A stretch of 5,693 nucleotides of DNA, from the NCBI GenBank assembly GCA_965364515.1, contig CBDTXZ010000191.1, forward strand, positions 1-5,693. Reading direction: 5' to 3'. The DNA comes from JAHEDH01 sp965364515 (GTDB lineage Bacteria; Actinomycetota; Acidimicrobiia; Spongiisociales; ZC4RG35). Every line of letters begins with the position of its first letter. Position 1 is the stretch's first letter. Made by a program: the position numbers and the translations under genes. The notes under the pieces were generated by a model. It saw only the letters and a program-made list of their open reading frames with translations. It ran no database searches and was not told the DNA's origin. Shown here one piece after another: positions 2,744-5,693 of this stretch.

Positions 2744-5693
2744 TCGTCCTCGTCGACGTCCTCGTCCTGGTTTCCGAGGCTCGCCAGCCATTCCGCCGGG
2801 TTCTCCGGCAGACCGGCGTCGCCGCCTTCCCCCGAAGGGATCTCGCCGAGGATGCCGAGCGACGCAACCGTGGTTGCCCCGGGCAGCGCCGGCTGGAGCG
2901 ACTGGTACTCGGTCGATCCGGTTCCGGCCGGGATCAGCTTGCCGATGATCACGTTCTCCTTGAGACCACGCATGTAGTCCGACTTGCCGCCGATGGCGGC
3001 GTCCGTCAGGACCCGGGTGGTCTCCTGGAACGACGCCGCGGACAGCCACGAATCGGTGGCGAGCGACGCCTTCGTGATACCCATCAGCTCGGGACGCCCC
3101 TCGGCGGGCTGCTTGCCCTCCGAGACCAGTTGGCGGTTCGTGTCACGGAAGCGCTGGTCGTCGACCAGTTCTGCCGGCAGGAATTCGGCGTCGTTCGGCG
3201 ACACGACCCGGATGCGCTTCAGCATCTGGCGCACGATCAGCTCGATGTGCTTGTCGTGGATCTCCACACCCTGGCTTCGATAGACCTCCTGCACCTGGTC
3301 GACCAGGTACTGCTGTGCAGCGCGCACACCACGGATCTCGAGGACCTCCTTCGGATCCAAGGGGCCCTCGGTGAGTTGGTCACCGGGCTCGACGATGTCG
3401 CCATCGGAAACGCGGAGCCGGGAACGACGGCTGATCTTGTAGACCACGTCGCCCTCCTTGGTCTCCACCACGAGGCGACGACCTTCCTCGTCGTCGAACT
3501 CCCGGATGGGACCGCCCTCTTCGGTCAGGGTGGCCTTGCCCTTTGGGGTCCGAGCTTCGAAGAGCTCCACGACTCGAGGCAGACCATGGGTGATGTCGTC
3601 ACCCGCCACACCGCCGGTGTGGAAGGTACGCATCGTCAGCTGCGTGCCGGGCTCACCGATCGACTGGGCTGCCATGATGCCGACCGCCTCGCCGATCTCG
3701 ACGGTGCGACCGGTCGCCAGCGACATGCCGTAGCACGCCTGGCAGACTCCGACCTGCGTGTCACAGGTGAGCACCGAGCGCACTCTTGCAGTCTCGAGTT
3801 CGGTTGCGGCCGCCTCGATCGCGATGAGCGCCTTCGAGGTGATCACCTCGCCGGCTCGGAGCTTCACGCCATCGCGCGTCTCGACCAGCTTGCGCTCGAT
3901 CTTGAGATCGTCGGCCAGTACGCGCCCGAAGATGCGAGACCTCAGGTTCCGGATCACGACGCCGCGGCTGTCGAGCAGGGAGATCTTGATCCCCTTGTCC
4001 GTCTCACAGTCGGGTTCGGTGATGATGAGTTCCTGTGACACGTCGACGAGACGCCGGGTCAGGTATCCCGAGTCGGCGGTACGCAGAGCCGTGTCCGCCA
4101 GACCCTTCCGGGCACCGTGGGTGGAGATGAAGTACTCCAACACCGACAGTCCTTCCCGGAAGTTCGAGATGATCGGACGCGGGATGATGTCACCCTTCGG
4201 GTTGGCCACCAGGCCGCGCATGCCGGCGATCTGGCGCAACTGCATCATGTTCCCACGGGCACCGGAGCCGACCATCATGTCGACGGAGTTGAACGCCTCC
4301 TTCTTCATGTGCTCGGTCATGGCGTCCTTGACCGTGTCGGTCGCCTCCGTCCAGATCTCGATGAGCTCCTGACGACGCTCCTCCTCGGTCACCACGCCCT
4401 TGTTGTACAGCGACTGGACCTTGTCGGCCCGCTCCTCGTAGGCCGCCAGGATCTCCGCCTTGTTCGGCGGGGTCTTGACGTCGTCGAGGGCGATCGTGAG
4501 ACCGGCCTTGGTGGCGTACCGGAACCCGAGGCTCTTGATGGCATCGAGCGTCTCGGCGACGGCCGAGCGGGGGTACCGCTCGATGACCGCTTCGACGATC
4601 CGGCCGATGTCGGACTTGATCACCGTGGCGTTGATGTATGGGAAGCTGTCGGGGAACGCCGAGTTGAGGATCGCTCGACCCAGCGTCGTGTCCATCAGCT
4701 TCGACCCGTCGACCGGCTCCGGAGTCAGGTGATTCGGGAGGGTTTCGATGAGGTCGGCGTGCATCTCGGCCGTACCGGCGAGATCGCCGACCCGCAGCCT
4801 GATGGGGGCGTGCAGGTTCAACTCGCCGAGGTCGTAGGCCATGAGGGCCTCCTCGACCGACCCGAACACTCGCCCGCTCCCGATCTCCTCGCCGATCGCG
4901 TCGGCGGAGAGGTAGTAGACCCCGATGACCATGTCCTGCGATGGCGTGACGATCGGACGTCCCGATGCGGGGCGCAGAACGTTGTTCGTCGACAGCATGA
5001 GCACACGCGCCTCTGCCTGGGCCTCGGCCGACAGCGGAAGGTGGACGGCCATCTGGTCACCGTCGAAGTCGGCGTTGAACGCCTCACACACGAGCGGGTG
5101 GATCTGGATCGCCTTGCCTTCGACCAGCACCGGCTCGAAGGCCTGGATGCCGAGACGGTGCAGGGTCGGTGCTCGGTTCAGGAGCACCGGGTGCTCCTGG
5201 ATGACCTCGCCCAGCACGTCCCACACCTGGGGGCGATGACGCTCGACCATCCGCTTGGCGGACTTGATGTTCTGGGCGATGTCCCGGTCGACGAGACGCT
5301 TCATCACGAACGGCTTGAACAGCTCCAGCGCCATGATCTTGGGGAGACCGCACTGGTGGAGCTTCAACTGGGGGCCGACGACGATGACCGAACGGCCCGA
5401 GTAGTCGACGCGCTTGCCCAACAGGTTCTGACGGAAGCGGCCCTGCTTGCCCTTCAGCATGTCCGAGAGCGACTTCAGGGCCCGGTTGCCCGGACCGGTC
5501 ACCGCACGACCGCGACGACCGTTGTCGAACAGGGCGTCCACGGCCTCTTGCAGCATGCGCTTCTCGTTGTTGACGATGATCTCGGGGGCTCCGAGATCCA
5601 GCAGTCGTTTGAGACGGTTGTTCCGGTTGATGACACGACGGTAGAGATCGTTGAGATCGGAGGTCGCGAAGCGGCCACCGTCGAGCTGCACCA
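2740..5693 (-). CDS. rpoC: DNA-directed RNA polymerase beta' subunit, C-terminal three quarters
   Basis: Catalytic subunit of RNA polymerase, forming one jaw of the clamp and carrying the active-site magnesium. The window holds 984 residues; about 330 N-terminal residues (zinc-binding domain ZBD, lid, rudder region) lie beyond the right edge. The frame enters at GTG, an internal Val, not a start. Numbering that Val as 1: switch-2 LLGKRVDYSGRS (90-101), catalytic NADFDGDQM (206-214, bases 5050-5076), bridge helix SGARGNMMQLRQIAGMRG (476-493), trigger loop around MAAQSIGEPGTQLTMRTFHTGG (673-694) and the second zinc site with all four ligands C562, C643, C650 and C653. After the conserved IPAGTG (920-925) comes a lineage-specific tail of about 58 residues ending in acidic NQDEDVDEDE. 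The gene appears intact and functional. rpoB would be expected to the right. Its transcript ends at the hairpin 23 bases downstream. Confidence 0.98.
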   Translation of the reverse strand, partial: VQLDGGRFATSDLNDLYRRVINRNNRLKRLLDLGAPEIIVNNEKRMLQEAVDALFDNGRRGRAVTGPGNRALKSLSDMLKGKQGRFRQNLLGKRVDYSGRSVIVVGPQLKLHQCGLPKIMALELFKPFVMKRLVDRDIAQNIKSAKRMVERHRPQVWDVLGEVIQEHPVLLNRAPTLHRLGIQAFEPVLVEGKAIQIHPLVCEAFNADFDGDQMAVHLPLSAEAQAEARVLMLSTNNVLRPASGRPIVTPSQDMVIGVYYLSADAIGEEIGSGRVFGSVEEALMAYDLGELNLHAPIRLRVGDLAGTAEMHADLIETLPNHLTPEPVDGSKLMDTTLGRAILNSAFPDSFPYINATVIKSDIGRIVEAVIERYPRSAVAETLDAIKSLGFRYATKAGLTIALDDVKTPPNKAEILAAYEERADKVQSLYNKGVVTEEERRQELIEIWTEATDTVKDAMTEHMKKEAFNSVDMMVGSGARGNMMQLRQIAGMRGLVANPKGDIIPRPIISNFREGLSVLEYFISTHGARKGLADTALRTADSGYLTRRLVDVSQELIITEPDCETDKGIKISLLDSRGVVIRNLRSRIFGRVLADDLKIERKLVETRDGVKLRAGEVITSKALIAIEAAATELETARVRSVLTCDTQVGVCQACYGMSLATGRTVEIGEAVGIMAAQSIGEPGTQLTMRTFHTGGVAGDDITHGLPRVVELFEARTPKGKATLTEEGGPIREFDDEEGRRLVVETKEGDVVYKISRRSRLRVSDGDIVEPGDQLTEGPLDPKEVLEIRGVRAAQQYLVDQVQEVYRSQGVEIHDKHIELIVRQMLKRIRVVSPNDAEFLPAELVDDQRFRDTNRQLVSEGKQPAEGRPELMGITKASLATDSWLSAASFQETTRVLTDAAIGGKSDYMRGLKENVIIGKLIPAGTGSTEYQSLQPALPGATTVASLGILGEIPSGEGGDAGLPENPAEWLASLGNQDEDVDEDE

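Noticed and set aside
2429..3049. 206-codon minus-strand frame overlapping the rpoC end and spacer
   Set aside because: It runs in another frame through conserved rpoC codons and through the rpoC terminator. The spacer part has no clear ribosome binding site or family resemblance.
2440..4038. 532-codon open frame on the plus strand opposite rpoC
   Set aside because: It is antisense to strongly conserved rpoC sequence; its length follows from high GC. The product shows no recognisable domain.

Overview
This window is a slice of core information-processing genome from a high-GC bacterium, with every convincing gene on the minus strand. RpoC, S12 and S7 closely resemble actinobacterial proteins: S12 starts PTIQQLVR, RpoC carries the actinobacterial wording around its active site, and promoter elements follow the TTGACN / TAnnnT pattern. 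I infer Actinomycetota. A deep branch such as Acidimicrobiia is possible, but I cannot fix the class.

In transcription order (high to low coordinates): (1) the C-terminal three quarters of rpoC (RNA polymerase beta' subunit), truncated by the window edge, with a strong hairpin terminator just after its stop; (2) a 386-base intergenic stretch with several inverted repeats that the genes do not explain; (3) a 198-residue orphan response regulator with a GTG start, a receiver domain and an unusual helix-turn-helix output domain, probably made from a leaderless mRNA; (4) a 224-base spacer with a near-consensus promoter and a leader of about 145 bases; (5) the str operon rpsL-rpsG-fusA (S12, S7, EF-G), with rpsL probably starting at TTG and fusA cut by the left edge.

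rpoC and the str genes serve transcription and translation and are neighbours in many actinobacteria. The response regulator between them is the accessory element here. Its own promoter, the terminator before it and the new promoter after it suggest three transcription units rather than one.

Points most worth a second look: Arg instead of Lys at S12 position 88, a streptomycin-resistance position; the response regulator with a phage/terminase-like helix-turn-helix; the rpsL leader, with a possible 14-codon upstream ORF and mutually exclusive hairpins; and the structured rpoC-regulator intergenic region, including a UUCG hairpin with T-tract that would terminate plus-strand transcription. I found no CRISPR array, tRNA, rRNA or insertion sequence.
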